Shown here: positions 29,817-37,916 of the stretch, one piece after another
Numbering within the stretch: the first letter of the stretch is position 1
How the letters are laid out: each line of letters starts with the position of its first letter
From: Marinobacter sp. B9-2
GTDB lineage: Bacteria > Pseudomonadota > Gammaproteobacteria > Pseudomonadales > Oleiphilaceae
DNA length: 53,819 nucleotides
Direction: 5' to 3'
NCBI GenBank assembly: GCA_003030785.1
Contig: PYVH01000011.1
Span: 1-53,819 of the forward strand
The notes under the pieces: model-generated
What the model saw: only the letters and a program-made list of their open reading frames with translations
The model's database searches: none
Told to the model about the DNA's origin: nothing
Position numbers and translations under genes: made by a program

Positions 29817-30479
29817 TTGATCAGGGTACTGGTTGTAGATGACCATGAGTTGGTGAGGTCCGGTATTACCCGGATGCTGGCCGACAACCCGGACATTGAA
29901 GTCATCGGGCAGGCGTCATCCGGAGAGGATGCCATCGATTTCGTCCGCCAGCAGCGGCCGGACATTGTACTGATGGATATCCGAATGCCGGGCATCGGGG
30001 GCCTAGAGGCAACCCGTCGTATCCTCCGCATTGATGATTCCATTCGGGTGATTGTAGTAACCGCCTGCGCCGACGATCCCTATCCGACCCGCGTCATGCA
30101 AAGCGGCGCCACCGCCTACATCACCAAAGGCGCTGATATCAAAGAGATGGTCCGCGCTATCCGCATGGCCCACACCGGGCAGCGTTACATCAGCCCGGAA
30201 ATTGCCCAGAAAATGGCCCTGAAACAGCTGGGCGGCGGTGATCGCGATGAAGACGGCGAACTGTCGATGTTCGATCGGCTTTCCGAGCGGGAAATGCAGA
30301 TTGCCATGATGGTGGTGGATTGCCAGAAGGTGCAGGACATCTCGGACAAGCTGTGCCTGAGCCCGAAAACGGTGAACAGCTATCGCTACCGGATCTTCGA
30401 GAAACTGGAAATCTCCAGTGATGTTGAATTGGCCCTGATGGCGGTGCGGCTCGGGTTGCTTGATGCCGACAAGGTCTGA
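29817..30479 (+). CDS. gacA: GacA/UvrY-type response regulator
   Basis: 220 aa, starting at TTG 29817 with GAGGTG upstream. The receiver domain (about 1-120) has the phosphoacceptor in IVLMDIRMPG and the conserved Lys in YITKGAD. A LuxR-type HTH (about 150-210) has LSEREMQIAMMVV and LSPKTVNSYRYRIFEKL. GacA activates small RNAs that antagonise CsrA/RsmA. The pairing with uvrC, which overlaps its end, is conserved across gammaproteobacteria and supports the name. Confidence 0.95.
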   Translation: MIRVLVVDDHELVRSGITRMLADNPDIEVIGQASSGEDAIDFVRQQRPDIVLMDIRMPGIGGLEATRRILRIDDSIRVIVVTACADDPYPTRVMQSGATAYITKGADIKEMVRAIRMAHTGQRYISPEIAQKMALKQLGGGDRDEDGELSMFDRLSEREMQIAMMVVDCQKVQDISDKLCLSPKTVNSYRYRIFEKLEISSDVELALMAVRLGLLDADKV

Positions 30480-32325
30480 CCCTGAAAGCACCCACATCGG
30501 GGAGTTTGACAGCAAGAACTTCCTGAAACAGTTGACCGAGCGGCCCGGCGTCTACCGAATGTACGACGAGGGCGGCTCGGTGCTTTACGTGGGCAAGGCC
30601 CGCAACCTGAAAAAACGGGTCGGCAGCTACTTCCGCAAGACCGGCCTGGCACCGAAAACGGAAGCTCTGGTCAGCAAGATTGCCTCTATCGAGGTGACGA
30701 TTACCGGCAGTGAGACCGAGGCACTGCTGCTCGAACAGAACCTGATCAAATCGTTACGGCCGCCCTATAACATCCTGCTCCGTGACGATAAATCCTATCC
30801 CTATATCTATCTGTCCTCCCACAGCGATTACCCCTCGCTGACGTTTCGTCGTGGGCGAACCAAAAAGGGTGGCGGTACCTGGTTCGGGCCGTTTCCAAGC
30901 TCCGGGGCGGTCAAGGAAAGTCTTAATGTACTACAGAAGATTTTCCGCATAAGAAACTGTAGTGAAAGCTTTTTCAGGAACCGAACCAGACCTTGCCTGC
31001 AATACCAGATCAACCGTTGTACCGCACCTTGTGTGGGCTATATCACACCCGAGGAATATCACCAGGACATCCGCCACGCCACCATGTTTCTGGAAGGCAA
31101 GAACCCGGCGATCCTCCACGACCTGATGAACGCCATGGAAGCCGCCTCGAAAAACCTGGAGTTCGAGAAAGCCGCCGCCTACCGCGACCAGATCAACCAC
31201 CTGCGCCACGTGCAGGAGCAGCAATCAATCGAAGGCGAGGGCGGCGACGCGGATGTGATTGCCATTGCCCAGGATGCCGGGGTTGTCTGCATCGTGGTGA
31301 TCATCGTGCGCGGCGGCCGTGTGCTCGGCACCAAGGACTATTTCCCCCGCTACTCCATCGAACAGACCGAGGGCGAACTGCTCAGTGCGTTCCTGGGTCA
31401 GTACTATTTTGGTGGCAACACCCGCCGGGAGATTCCGCGGGATATCCTGGTGCCGGTTGAAGTGGAGGGGCAGGAACTGTTGGCCCAGGCGCTCACTGAA
31501 TCAGCGAACCGGGAAACCCGGATTCGGGGCAACGTCCGGGGTGAGCGGCGTCGATGGCTGGAGCTGGCCATGACAAACGCCCGCCAGACCCTGCTCACGC
31601 ACCTGGCGAGCAAGGAGACCGTGTACCGGCGTCTGCTGGCCTTGAGGGACCTCCTGGAGCTGGCGGAAACCCCGTCACGGATGGAGTGTTTCGATATCAG
31701 CCACAGCCACGGAGAAAATACCGTCGCATCCTGCGTGGTTTTCGATGAGAATGGCCCCCTGAAGAGCGATTACCGCCTGTACAATATCGAGGGCGTGACC
31801 GGCGGCGATGATTACGCCGCCATGCGCCAGGTGCTTTCACGTCGCTACAAGCGAATGGTGGCTGGCGAGGGCAAGCGCCCGGATCTGGTCTTCATAGACG
31901 GTGGTAAGGGGCAGTTGAATATTGCCCGGGAAGTCTTTGATGAGCTTGAGATTTCGGACATCCCATTGATTGGTGTCGCCAAGGGCGTAACCCGTCGTGC
32001 AGGCATGGAGCAACTGATAGACGCCATGACTGGAGATGTGTTCCGGGTGCCGGCTGATTCGCCCGCGCTGCACCTGATCCAGCATATCCGGGATGAGTCC
32101 CACCGTTTTGCTATAACCGGGCACCGGGCCCGGAGGGACAAAAAGCGCCGGCAGTCTACACTGGAAGGCATTGAGGGCGTGGGGCCGAAGAAGCGCCGCG
32201 ACCTGATTCGATATTTTGGCGGAATACAGGAACTCCGCAAGGCCGGGATTGATGAGATGACCAAAGTGCAGGGCATCAGCAAATCACTGGCCGAAACCAT
32301 ATACGCAGCATTGCACAACGAGTAA
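30463..32325 (+). CDS. uvrC: Excinuclease ABC subunit C
   Basis: 620 aa from ATG 30463 (a TTG lies one codon earlier). GIY-YIG nuclease domain: PGVYRMYD and VLYVGKARNLKKRV (about 20-60). UVR motif around NLEFEKAAAYRDQINHLR. RNase-H-like C-terminal nuclease (ECFDISHSHGENTVAS, VFIDGGKGQLN). Tandem helix-hairpin-helix at the end (IEGVGPKKRRDLI, VQGISKSLAETI). It makes both cuts in nucleotide excision repair with UvrAB. It overlaps gacA by 17 nt. Confidence 0.97.
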   Translation: MPTRSDPESTHIGEFDSKNFLKQLTERPGVYRMYDEGGSVLYVGKARNLKKRVGSYFRKTGLAPKTEALVSKIASIEVTITGSETEALLLEQNLIKSLRPPYNILLRDDKSYPYIYLSSHSDYPSLTFRRGRTKKGGGTWFGPFPSSGAVKESLNVLQKIFRIRNCSESFFRNRTRPCLQYQINRCTAPCVGYITPEEYHQDIRHATMFLEGKNPAILHDLMNAMEAASKNLEFEKAAAYRDQINHLRHVQEQQSIEGEGGDADVIAIAQDAGVVCIVVIIVRGGRVLGTKDYFPRYSIEQTEGELLSAFLGQYYFGGNTRREIPRDILVPVEVEGQELLAQALTESANRETRIRGNVRGERRRWLELAMTNARQTLLTHLASKETVYRRLLALRDLLELAETPSRMECFDISHSHGENTVASCVVFDENGPLKSDYRLYNIEGVTGGDDYAAMRQVLSRRYKRMVAGEGKRPDLVFIDGGKGQLNIAREVFDELEISDIPLIGVAKGVTRRAGMEQLIDAMTGDVFRVPADSPALHLIQHIRDESHRFAITGHRARRDKKRRQSTLEGIEGVGPKKRRDLIRYFGGIQELRKAGIDEMTKVQGISKSLAETIYAALHNE

Positions 32326-32332
32326 GGACAGC

Positions 32333-32911
32333 ATGAATTTACCAAACATCCTCACCCTTTCCCGCATCATCATGATCCCGGTGTTCGTGGTGATTTTCTA
32401 TCTTCCGGTGGGGTGGAGCTACCTCGTCAGCGCGTCGATTTTCGGCTTGGCGGCGGCCACGGACTGGCTGGACGGTTACCTGGCGCGAAAACTCGACCAG
32501 AGCACCCCCTTCGGCGCCTTCCTGGACCCGGTCGCAGACAAGCTCATGGTAGCCGTTGCGCTGGCTGTGCTGATCGAGGAGCACTCGGCGATTCTGCTGA
32601 CGATTCCGGCCACCGTTATTATCGGCCGTGAGATTGTCATTTCCGCCTTGCGGGAGTGGATGGCGGAAATTGGCAGCCGCAACAGTGTGGCGGTTTCCTT
32701 CATCGGCAAGATCAAGACCACCGCGCAGATGTGCGCGATTGTGGGTCTTCTGGCATTTCCGCCCGGCGTTCTCTGGGCCAATGTTGCTCTGGTGCTGCTC
32801 TATATCGCCGCGACTCTCACCCTCTGGTCCATGGGCCTCTACCTCAAGGCTGCCTGGGCGGATCTGTTTCCGGAGAAGGCCTCAGGCGAGACGGATACTC
32901 ACACCTCGTAG
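32333..32911 (+). CDS. pgsA: CDP-diacylglycerol-glycerol-3-phosphate phosphatidyltransferase
   Basis: 192 aa with about five transmembrane segments and the CDP-alcohol phosphotransferase motif DG..AR.......G...D...D (DWLDGYLAR, FGAFLDPVADKL). It makes phosphatidylglycerol phosphate at the inner membrane. ATG 32333 follows AAGGACAGC, 7 bp after uvrC. Its last 68 bp overlap the 3' end of a convergent lipoprotein gene. Confidence 0.96.
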   Translation: MNLPNILTLSRIIMIPVFVVIFYLPVGWSYLVSASIFGLAAATDWLDGYLARKLDQSTPFGAFLDPVADKLMVAVALAVLIEEHSAILLTIPATVIIGREIVISALREWMAEIGSRNSVAVSFIGKIKTTAQMCAIVGLLAFPPGVLWANVALVLLYIAATLTLWSMGLYLKAAWADLFPEKASGETDTHTS

Positions 32912-33497
32912 CCCATTCAATCACCCTGGCGGCCAGGTCGCTGCCAGCGGTTCCGAAGGCCTCAACAATCTGGTCAACCGATGTGCCTGATGCCGGCTCC
33001 ACAACCCGTTCAGTGCGAGTGCACAGGCTGGCCCTCGAACGGTTGTGAACCATCTGCAGGTGCAGCTCGATAACCACCTGCGGACCGGATTCCGGGGTTT
33101 CCGAATGAAACGCCGAGAGTTCGGTGACCAGGGTCAATTCAGCCTGCGCCGGGTTGGTATCAGTAATCACGTTCGTGTAGGCGCCACTCTGACGAAGGCT
33201 GTTGACCAGCGTATCCCGGACCACCACCGGTGCCGTGTCCCGCCAGCGGGTCCCCTCGTAGGCCCGGAACTCCTGAGGCGTGGGTTTCGCCAGGATCAGC
33301 GACCCGTTAAAAGGCTCTGAGGCGTAGGGTGTATCAACACGAAGGGAGGCCTGAATCCGTTGCTCTGCCGCTGGCACCGTCTGGACCGCGGCCAGGTCCA
33401 TAACCCTCGGTGGCTCCGGGTTCGGAAACACCGTACAGCCACTGGCAACGACAGCACCGAGAAGAAGTGTCAGGTTTCTGATTGACCCCAATGTCAC
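32844..33497 (-). CDS. ABC transport auxiliary lipoprotein (PqiC/YmbA-like)
   Basis: 217 aa, GTG start at 33497 overlapping the MCE gene by 4 bp. It has a lipobox (VVASGC, Cys21), then the ABC-aux lipoprotein fold with strands around RVDTPYASEPFNGSLI and VVVRDTLVNSLRQSG. Such lipoproteins sit on the inner face of the outer membrane and receive lipid from MCE tunnels. Its last 23 codons are antisense to pgsA. Confidence 0.88.
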   Translation of the reverse strand: MTLGSIRNLTLLLGAVVASGCTVFPNPEPPRVMDLAAVQTVPAAEQRIQASLRVDTPYASEPFNGSLILAKPTPQEFRAYEGTRWRDTAPVVVRDTLVNSLRQSGAYTNVITDTNPAQAELTLVTELSAFHSETPESGPQVVIELHLQMVHNRSRASLCTRTERVVEPASGTSVDQIVEAFGTAGSDLAARVIEWATRCEYPSRLRPSPETDPPRQP

Positions 33498-34432
33498 TGT
33501 GCCATCTCCTTCATGGTTTCATTGCCGAACAGGGTGCCGGTGGGATCCTGCTCCAGGCGATGAGTAAACTGGTTCAGGCTCCGCAGGGTTGCCCTCAGCT
33601 CCCGCAGCGCGGGTGCGAGCTCTCCCATGCCCTGGAGCCCGGCATCCATTGCCCCCTGGTTGTTACGGGTCAGCTCATCAATCCGCGCCATGGTGCTGGT
33701 GATAACCGCAAGGGCCTGGTCCATGGATTCCAGAACCCGCTGGCCATCGTTTTGCAGCAGTTCGTTGGCGTTATCCGAGACATTGGACACCTTGATGGCC
33801 GCTTCCTCGGCGCGAATGGCAGCGGCGTCGAATTGTTCGAGCAGGGCGATCAGCTGGTCCCGGCGGTCGAGCAGGGCATCCGTGGCTTCCCGAGTGTTTT
33901 TCAGGATGGCAGAGGCATTCTCGATGTTGTCACCGGATAACAGCTCCGTGGCACTGGTGAGCAGACGGTCTGCTTTGGTCAGAAGTTGTTCGCCATTGGC
34001 AAGCAAGTTATTGAATGCCGAGGGCTCGGCCATAATAACTGGCGGACTGTCCCGATCGCCTTTCAGGGCTGGCTGGTCCGGGCTTCCACCGCTGAATTGA
34101 ACGCTCATGCTGCCGGTGATGTTGGCGAGCACCAGGCCGGCCCTCGTGTTTTCACGAATGGGAACCGACTGATCCACCCGAACCAAAACCCGCACGTGGC
34201 CGGGATTGTCCGGGTCCAGATTCAGCTCCACCACATCTCCAATCTGAACGCCGCTGTAGAGCACAGGGTTACCCTCGGAGAGACCGCCCACCGCATGGTC
34301 GAAGACGATTTCATAGTAGCCCCAATCCCGGTCGGCGGAAGATTTCGCCAGCCACAGGGAAAAGATCAGCGCGGCCGCAAAGGCCAGAATGGTAAACAGG
34401 CCAATGATCAGGTGGTGGGCCCTTGGCTCCAT
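33494..34432 (-). CDS. MCE-domain protein (MlaD-like)
   Basis: 312 aa. The N-terminal membrane anchor (about 6-27) is followed by a single MCE domain (about 40-115; YEIVFDHAVGGLSEGNPVLYSG, RVRVLVRVD-type strand). A long helical region (about 150-300) could form a coiled barrel or needle. MCE proteins carry phospholipids across the periplasm. It belongs to the operon with the ATPase, the permease and the lipoprotein. Confidence 0.92.
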   Translation of the reverse strand: MEPRAHHLIIGLFTILAFAAALIFSLWLAKSSADRDWGYYEIVFDHAVGGLSEGNPVLYSGVQIGDVVELNLDPDNPGHVRVLVRVDQSVPIRENTRAGLVLANITGSMSVQFSGGSPDQPALKGDRDSPPVIMAEPSAFNNLLANGEQLLTKADRLLTSATELLSGDNIENASAILKNTREATDALLDRRDQLIALLEQFDAAAIRAEEAAIKVSNVSDNANELLQNDGQRVLESMDQALAVITSTMARIDELTRNNQGAMDAGLQGMGELAPALRELRATLRSLNQFTHRLEQDPTGTLFGNETMKEMAQ

Positions 34433-34434
34433 GG

Positions 34435-35268
34435 TTACTGCTCCTGATTCCGTTTGTTCGAATGGTCCCTGAATGCGTAGCTCGCAGCCCGGCCCCGGGG
34501 GCCGTTAAAGTAGTCCTGAATCCACTCATCCTCCGTCGCGGCAACAGCCTCCAGCGTATCAGCTACCAGCACCTTGCGCTGTGACAGTACCGCAACCCTG
34601 TCACAGGTTGAGTACAGGGTGTCCAGATCATGGGTGACCAGAAACACGGTCAGCCCCAGGGCATCGCGAAGCGTTACAATCAGCCTATCAAACGCAGCCG
34701 CGCCAATGGGGTCCAAGCCCGCTGTGGGCTCATCCAGAAACAGGATTTCCGGATCAAGGGCCAGGGCCCGTGCCAGGCTCGCCCGTTTCACCATACCGCC
34801 GGAGAGCTCGGACGGGTAACGAACCGCTGCTTCAGGCGGTAAACCGGTCAGCGCCAGCTTCATCCGGGCCAGCTGTTCGGCCTCGGACCGCTTCAGGCCG
34901 GCGTGTTCAATCAGGGGAACGGCGATGTTCTCCTGCAGGTTAAGGGAGGTAAAAAGGGCGCCACCCTGGAACAGAACCCCGAAGCGTTGCTCAACCCGGG
35001 AGCGTGCACGTGCCGGAAGCTGGATAAGATCCTCGCCAAACACCCGGATATGGCCCGAGGCGGGCGTGTTCAGCCCAACGATACTGCGCAAAAGCACCGT
35101 TTTGCCGGTTCCCGACCCGCCAACCACACCCAGTATCTCGCCCCGCAGCAGGTCGAGGTCCAGGTTCTCGTGCACAACATGCTCGCCGAAGCGGTTGCAC
35201 AGGTCCCGTACCGCTATCACCGGTTTGTTTCTGGCTTCAGTATTCGAAGATGCTGCCATTACCGCCAT
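34435..35268 (-). CDS. MlaF-like ABC transporter ATPase
   Basis: 277 aa. Walker A GGSGTGKTVLLRS, signature LSGGMVKRASLARALA, Walker B EILFLDEPTAGLDP, and H in VTHDLDTLY. The GGM variant signature with VKR is typical of the MlaF family. It powers the linked permease. The gene follows the permease by 2 bp and the MCE gene by 2 bp. Confidence 0.95.
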   Translation of the reverse strand: MAVMAASSNTEARNKPVIAVRDLCNRFGEHVVHENLDLDLLRGEILGVVGGSGTGKTVLLRSIVGLNTPASGHIRVFGEDLIQLPARARSRVEQRFGVLFQGGALFTSLNLQENIAVPLIEHAGLKRSEAEQLARMKLALTGLPPEAAVRYPSELSGGMVKRASLARALALDPEILFLDEPTAGLDPIGAAAFDRLIVTLRDALGLTVFLVTHDLDTLYSTCDRVAVLSQRKVLVADTLEAVAATEDEWIQDYFNGPRGRAASYAFRDHSNKRNQEQ

Positions 35269-35270
35269 GA

Positions 35271-36521
35271 TTACCAGCCCATTTCCATAAAGAATAGTGC
35301 AGCAATGGAATCCAGCAGAATCACCATAAAGATGGACTGAACCACGCTGGAAGTGGTGTGTTCGCCCACCGATTGGGCACTGCCAGCTACCTTGAACCCT
35401 TCCAGGCAGCCAATCACGGCAATCAGGAACGCAAAGATCGGCGCTTTCACAATGCCTACAACGAAATGCTGGAGGGCAATGTCCCGCTCAACGATAGCCA
35501 TGAATTGCGTCGGCGAGATATCCAGCACCAGGGCACAGACCATGGCGCCGCCAACCATGCCGGAGATCATGCCCACAAAGGTGAGAATGGGGAGGCTCAC
35601 CATCATCGCCATTACCCTGGGTAGCACCAGCAGTTCGATGGGGTTCAGGCCCAGGGTGCGGATGGCATCCAGCTCCTCGTTAACCTTCATGGCGCCAATG
35701 TGGGCGGTAAACGCGCTGGCGGTCCGACCGGCCAGAAGGATCGCGGCCAACAGCACCCCGAATTCCCGCAGGAAGGAGAAGGCCACGAGGTTAACCGTGT
35801 AAATGGTGGCGCCGAAATCGTCCAGTACGGTGGCCCCCAGAAAAGCCACGACAGCGCCCACCAGAAACGTCAGAAGTGCCACGATGGGCAGGGCGTTCAG
35901 GCCGGTGTCATGAACGGCCGCGACGAATGGCGTCATACGCCAGCGCCAGGGCCGGGGAAGGTTCCAGGCCAGGGTGCCCAGCGTCTGGCCAATAAAACCC
36001 ACAAGAATCCACAGCAGCCGAAAGAGGCTTTCAACCTTCTGGCCCGTTCCGGTCACAAAGCTCCAGAGCAGGGAAGGCCTGCGACCATCTGGCCCAGGCT
36101 GGTGCTTCATGGCCTCGCAAACGGCGGCAATCAGTGCGGATTTTTCACGGGGTAAGTCGCCAGCGGCCGAGGCGGCTTCAAGCAGGCGCTCCGGGCCGAT
36201 CAGGGAGGCCAGTTGCGATGCACCGGCAGTGTCAATCCGAGCCAGCCCCGAGAGGTCGATGGATAATCGACTCGTATCCCTGGAAGACATCGACGAAGCC
36301 AGGGACGCCAGCGACCGGTAATGGCTCAACAGCCAGTCATCCGTCACCCTCAGGGTGCCGGCTTCCACGGTTATGGATCCGGGTCTGGAAGACGGTCTTT
36401 GTGGGTCGGTCTTCTCGGAAGAATCAGGACTGGGCACGTTCTGTCGAATCCCTGAGTGATGTTGCCTGCCAGTGACTAGCTTAGAGAGTGCAAAGGTTCT
36501 CTGCCAGTGCGCAAGTCGCAT
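35271..36521 (-). CDS. STAS-MlaE fusion permease of MCE lipid transporter
   Basis: 416 aa from ATG 36521; longer frames extend into the tRNA promoter and are unlikely. An N-terminal STAS-like domain (about 50-145; LSIDLSGLARIDTAGASQL) precedes the MlaE permease with its EFG loop (FLREFGVLLAAILLAGR, MKVNEELDAIRTLGLNP). In E. coli the STAS function is the separate protein MlaB; here it is fused. The start codon is the least certain part. First gene of a four-gene operon. Confidence 0.88.
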   Translation of the reverse strand: MRLAHWQRTFALSKLVTGRQHHSGIRQNVPSPDSSEKTDPQRPSSRPGSITVEAGTLRVTDDWLLSHYRSLASLASSMSSRDTSRLSIDLSGLARIDTAGASQLASLIGPERLLEAASAAGDLPREKSALIAAVCEAMKHQPGPDGRRPSLLWSFVTGTGQKVESLFRLLWILVGFIGQTLGTLAWNLPRPWRWRMTPFVAAVHDTGLNALPIVALLTFLVGAVVAFLGATVLDDFGATIYTVNLVAFSFLREFGVLLAAILLAGRTASAFTAHIGAMKVNEELDAIRTLGLNPIELLVLPRVMAMMVSLPILTFVGMISGMVGGAMVCALVLDISPTQFMAIVERDIALQHFVVGIVKAPIFAFLIAVIGCLEGFKVAGSAQSVGEHTTSSVVQSIFMVILLDSIAALFFMEMGW

Positions 36522-36595
36522 GATTGCATCCAGCACCGGGATTGGCCAAACTTTACCCACAATCTCCAGTAAAACAAAAACTTGATAAAAAACTA

Positions 36596-36623
36596 TTGAC
36601 GCCCGAACGGTAATCCGTAGAAT
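36596..36623 (+). promoter_or_regulatory. Sigma-70 promoter of the tRNA-Gly/tRNA-Cys unit
   Basis: TTGACG (36596-36601) and TAGAAT (36618-36623) with a 16-bp spacer lie 38 bp before tRNA-Gly, with a GC-rich discriminator after the -10. Confidence 0.75.
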
Positions 36624-36661
36624 ACGCAGCCGTTGACGAGGCAATGCCCCGGAAACAAAGA

Positions 36662-36737
36662 GCGGGAATAGCTCAGTTGGTAGAGCACAACCTTGCCAAG
36701 GTTGGGGTCGCGAGTTCGAATCTCGTTTCCCGCTCCA
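36662..36737 (+). tRNA. tRNA-Gly (anticodon GCC)
   Basis: 76 nt with encoded CCA. The acceptor GCGGGAA (36662-36668) pairs with TTCCCGC (36727-36733). The anticodon loop TTGCCAA gives GCC. The T-arm has GAGTTCGAATCTC. Confidence 0.97.
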
Positions 36738-36797
36738 ATTTCAAGTCTCTCAATGCCCACCTGAGAGCACAAAGATCCGATCTCTTCGATCTTTTCC

Positions 36798-36871
36798 GGC
36801 GCGGTGGCAGAGTGGTTATGCAGCGGACTGCAACTCCGTGTACGCCGGTTCGATTCCGACCCGCGCCTCCA
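36798..36871 (+). tRNA. tRNA-Cys (anticodon GCA)
   Basis: 74 nt with encoded CCA. The acceptor GGCGCGG (36798-36804) pairs with CCGCGCC (36861-36867). The loop CTGCAAC gives GCA. A short T-run follows. It marks the junction between core genes and the accessory region; I found no second copy of its 3' end in the window that would mark an attachment site. Confidence 0.96.
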
Positions 36872-37024
36872 TTTTTACCCTGTAAAATCAACAAATTACT
36901 TCACTCCCATTTAGTTGATTTTCTCACCCAAAAAATATCCAAATTAAACCCAAAATATTATCCGCTTCAATCCGTGGCATAAGAGCGGAAAAGTGAATGT
37001 GCAGGGCATCTTGAGCAAGCGTGA

Positions 37025-37906
37025 TTAGTTGTCTGTTGTGACCAAAAACACAGCCTCTTGCTCTAACGCCTTACCGCTCAGCTTAAGCGCCTCAATCAGC
37101 TCCAGCACCTCATCCGGTTCCTGATCCAAATTTAAACTTTCCTCGGCATTGGCTACATATTTAAGGTTATTTCGCCATACCTCAGAATTGCCATAGCGCT
37201 CCAGTTTGCGTTTCCAGTCAGGCATTAGCCATAGTTCGGCGTCCTCACCCAGCGCTTTGCGCAGGCGGGCATAGTTCTCTAGTCCGACGCCATCGTAGTC
37301 TGGAAACATGAGAATCCGTGGACTTCGTTTTTTCCCGCATAGCCACTCTATCAGTCGTTCACTGAGCTGGCCCTGATAATAGAGTACAGATCCGTGCAAG
37401 TCTTCGGGCACCCAGCTGGTGTCATCCAGCAACCCCTGGTTCTCCACCAGCCACAAGGGGCTGTCGGTGGCCAGAGGCGTTTCATTCTGGCTGATATCGA
37501 TGGCGAGGGCGCCGGCGATGGATGTCAGCTGCCATAGGTCGAGCAACTCTCCATCACGATTCCAGATTGCGCCCGGAATTGTTGCCTTCAGTAGTCGGTA
37601 AGAAGCTGCGTGTGAACTCTTTCGACCTTTGGTGGACCGGGTAAGCGCGAGGTTTTGTGCCCGAACTGGATCCGCCTGGTTGGCTGAATTTCCATCGGGC
37701 CGCAACTCCCGAAGGTGTTGCTCAAAAACCGGTGAGTTGCTGACGCGATAAACGAAGCCATTGCCCCGACGCAGCTTAGTGACGCATGCGGTTCTGCGGA
37801 GGAACTCATCAAGCAGCCGCTTCTGTGAGGGCGTGAAACGTGATCCAAGACATTCTCCGCCGGAATCCTCTAGTTTTACCAATACTTCTCTGAGCGATCT
37901 GTTCAT
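37025..37906 (-). CDS. jetD: Wadjet nuclease JetD
   Basis: 293 aa from ATG 37906, ten bases after the jetC stop (an in-frame TTG at 37936 would overlap jetC). The N-terminal half is basic and may hold winged-helix segments. The C-terminal half is a Toprim-like DUF2220 domain: the acidic residue in LWLVENQGLLDD (E155) and the pair in LMFPDYDGVG (D203, D205) fit its metal site. In Wadjet systems JetD cuts circular plasmids that the JetABC motor has looped. It is shorter than the roughly 400 aa usual for type I JetD. Last gene of the operon. Confidence 0.85.
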   Translation of the reverse strand: MNRSLREVLVKLEDSGGECLGSRFTPSQKRLLDEFLRRTACVTKLRRGNGFVYRVSNSPVFEQHLRELRPDGNSANQADPVRAQNLALTRSTKGRKSSHAASYRLLKATIPGAIWNRDGELLDLWQLTSIAGALAIDISQNETPLATDSPLWLVENQGLLDDTSWVPEDLHGSVLYYQGQLSERLIEWLCGKKRSPRILMFPDYDGVGLENYARLRKALGEDAELWLMPDWKRKLERYGNSEVWRNNLKYVANAEESLNLDQEPDEVLELIEALKLSGKALEQEAVFLVTTDN

Positions 37907-37916
37907 TAGCGGGAAC

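Noticed and set aside
36522-36644. N-terminal extension of the STAS-MlaE permease
   Set aside because: It would overlap the tRNA-Gly promoter; ATG 36521 is the first plausible start.
36798-36871. tRNA-Cys as an attachment site of the island
   Set aside because: No second copy of its 3' end was seen in the window; the partner could lie outside, so this is unproven rather than excluded.
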